Below are positions 63,502-64,000 of a stretch of DNA of 64,000 nucleotides, in pieces; position 1 is the first letter of the stretch; every line of letters starts with the position of its first letter. The notes below the pieces were generated by a model. It ran no database searches. It was not told the origin of the DNA and saw only the letters and a program-made list of their open reading frames with translations. The position numbers were made by a program, and so were the translations under genes. The DNA is from [Anoxybacillus] calidus (lineage in GTDB: Bacteria; Bacillota; Bacilli; Bacillales; Anoxybacillaceae), in assembly GCF_013760845.1 (NCBI RefSeq), contig NZ_JACDUU010000001.1, forward strand, positions 652,082 to 716,081. The letters run 5' to 3'.

Positions 63502-63615
63502 GAGGCTGACCCAAAAGTAAAATGTCGAACCTCTACAACACAATATATAGGACATTAGATAAATGGACTATATAGGTGAAATGTACCTGAGGTCAGACAC
63601 TTATGGGTCAGCCCC
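63502..63615. repeat. MITE-like element with 17-bp terminal inverted repeats
   Basis: GAGGCTGACCCAAAAGT at 63502 and ACTTATGGGTCAGCCCC at 63599-63615 are inverted repeats with 15 of 17 matches, enclosing about 80 bp without an ORF. The ends resemble those of IS1182-type elements. It may also serve as the terminator of the csp gene. Confidence 0.5.
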
Positions 63616-63778
63616 TATTTTGTTCTCAAGCAATGAAAAAATAAATCACACTGGCGCAGTCTCGGAACTGCAAGGATGGATGAGAGGCAGGGCTTCCATT
63701 GTTTTATGATTTCAATACTTGAATGCGTTTTTCTTATGAGACGAATGAATCGTCTTTTGTCCAATCCACATAATATCC

Positions 63779-63994
63779 TTAAACTTTAACGATTTGTTTA
63801 GACTCTGGGCGTATTTCATGATTCGTTGTTTCTACAGAGTCTGACAAATGGTTAACCTCGAACATCACATTCGAATCGTTCGGTGGCTGCTTATGATATT
63901 TGTCTTGTTTTTTGAAGAAACTAACTAGTACCTGAAACATTTGTTTAAAGTTATTTTCCAGTTTCTCTGTTATATTAGCAAACCTTTCAAACAT
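63779..63994 (-). CDS. Hypothetical protein at window edge, possibly partial
   Basis: A frame of 71 codons from an ATG six bases from the window end, starting MFERFANITEKLENNFKQMF. A helical N-terminus is followed by a hydrophilic tail. The true start may lie beyond the window, and no ribosome binding site can be judged. No family recognised. Confidence 0.35.
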   Translation of the reverse strand: MFERFANITEKLENNFKQMFQVLVSFFKKQDKYHKQPPNDSNVMFEVNHLSDSVETTNHEIRPESKQIVKV

Positions 63995-64000
63995 ATTTTC

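Overview
The window looks like a chromosome segment of an endospore-forming, low-to-mid GC Bacillaceae, probably from the thermophilic Geobacillus/Parageobacillus/Aeribacillus side. The evidence is two GerA-type germinant receptor loci, a CotB-like spore coat protein, KapB, NETI, DUF1033, DUF2639 and YozQ proteins, AGGAGG-type ribosome binding sites, and a yngJ-to-yngE gene order as in Bacillus subtilis. I cannot fix the genus. No rRNA, tRNA or CRISPR array was seen.

Layout. 1-1165 is an IS3-family element running off the left edge. 1217-3834 holds small housekeeping genes, a GNAT acetyltransferase and a flavodoxin-fold reductase. 4230-14118 is a TetR regulator followed by an apparently complete leucine/isovalerate degradation operon: acyl-CoA dehydrogenase, acyl-CoA ligase, two-part biotin carboxylase, HMG-CoA lyase, methylglutaconyl-CoA hydratase, carboxyltransferase and the 3-oxoacid CoA-transferase pair. 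A 14-bp palindromic operator lies in front of it. 14236-18317 contains small conserved genes, a strong candidate non-coding RNA and a class A penicillin-binding protein.

18744-36045 is the accessory core. It starts with a 2706-residue WapA/Rhs-type wall-associated polymorphic toxin and its immunity gene. Downstream is an array of displaced toxin C-terminal modules, each followed by a putative immunity gene and, in most cases, a conserved hairpin terminator. The modules share the junction sequence CTAAGGGTACGGG (or a close variant) with the full-length gene. Two related mobile elements, and the right-end remnant of a third, sit at or near these junctions. Each intact element encodes a serine recombinase and an IS110-family transposase, with a structured RNA between them whose closing stem covaries. 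In one element this RNA carries a 9-nt complement of the toxin junction. This is the best candidate in the window for an undescribed system: an IS110/serine-recombinase element associated with Rhs toxin cassette boundaries. The array ends in a second, truncated copy of the Rhs C-terminal core fused to a P-type ATPase tail.

36132-48824 carries a decayed gerA locus (GerC truncated beside an IS4-like remnant, no GerB), then KapB, glutaminase with a broken N-terminal duplicate, an MFS exporter of the fosmidomycin-resistance type, and a complete gerBAC operon. 49202-50984 is an unusual TnpB-like gene with no visible zinc finger, followed by a 213-nt RNA-like region closed by 16-nt inverted repeats. 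51119-63994 holds two DMT-family transporters, a GntR/ABC operon with a perfect operator, cotB, a cadCA metal-resistance operon, a CapA lipoprotein, a YitT-family membrane protein and a cold-shock gene with a terminator-like hairpin in its leader.
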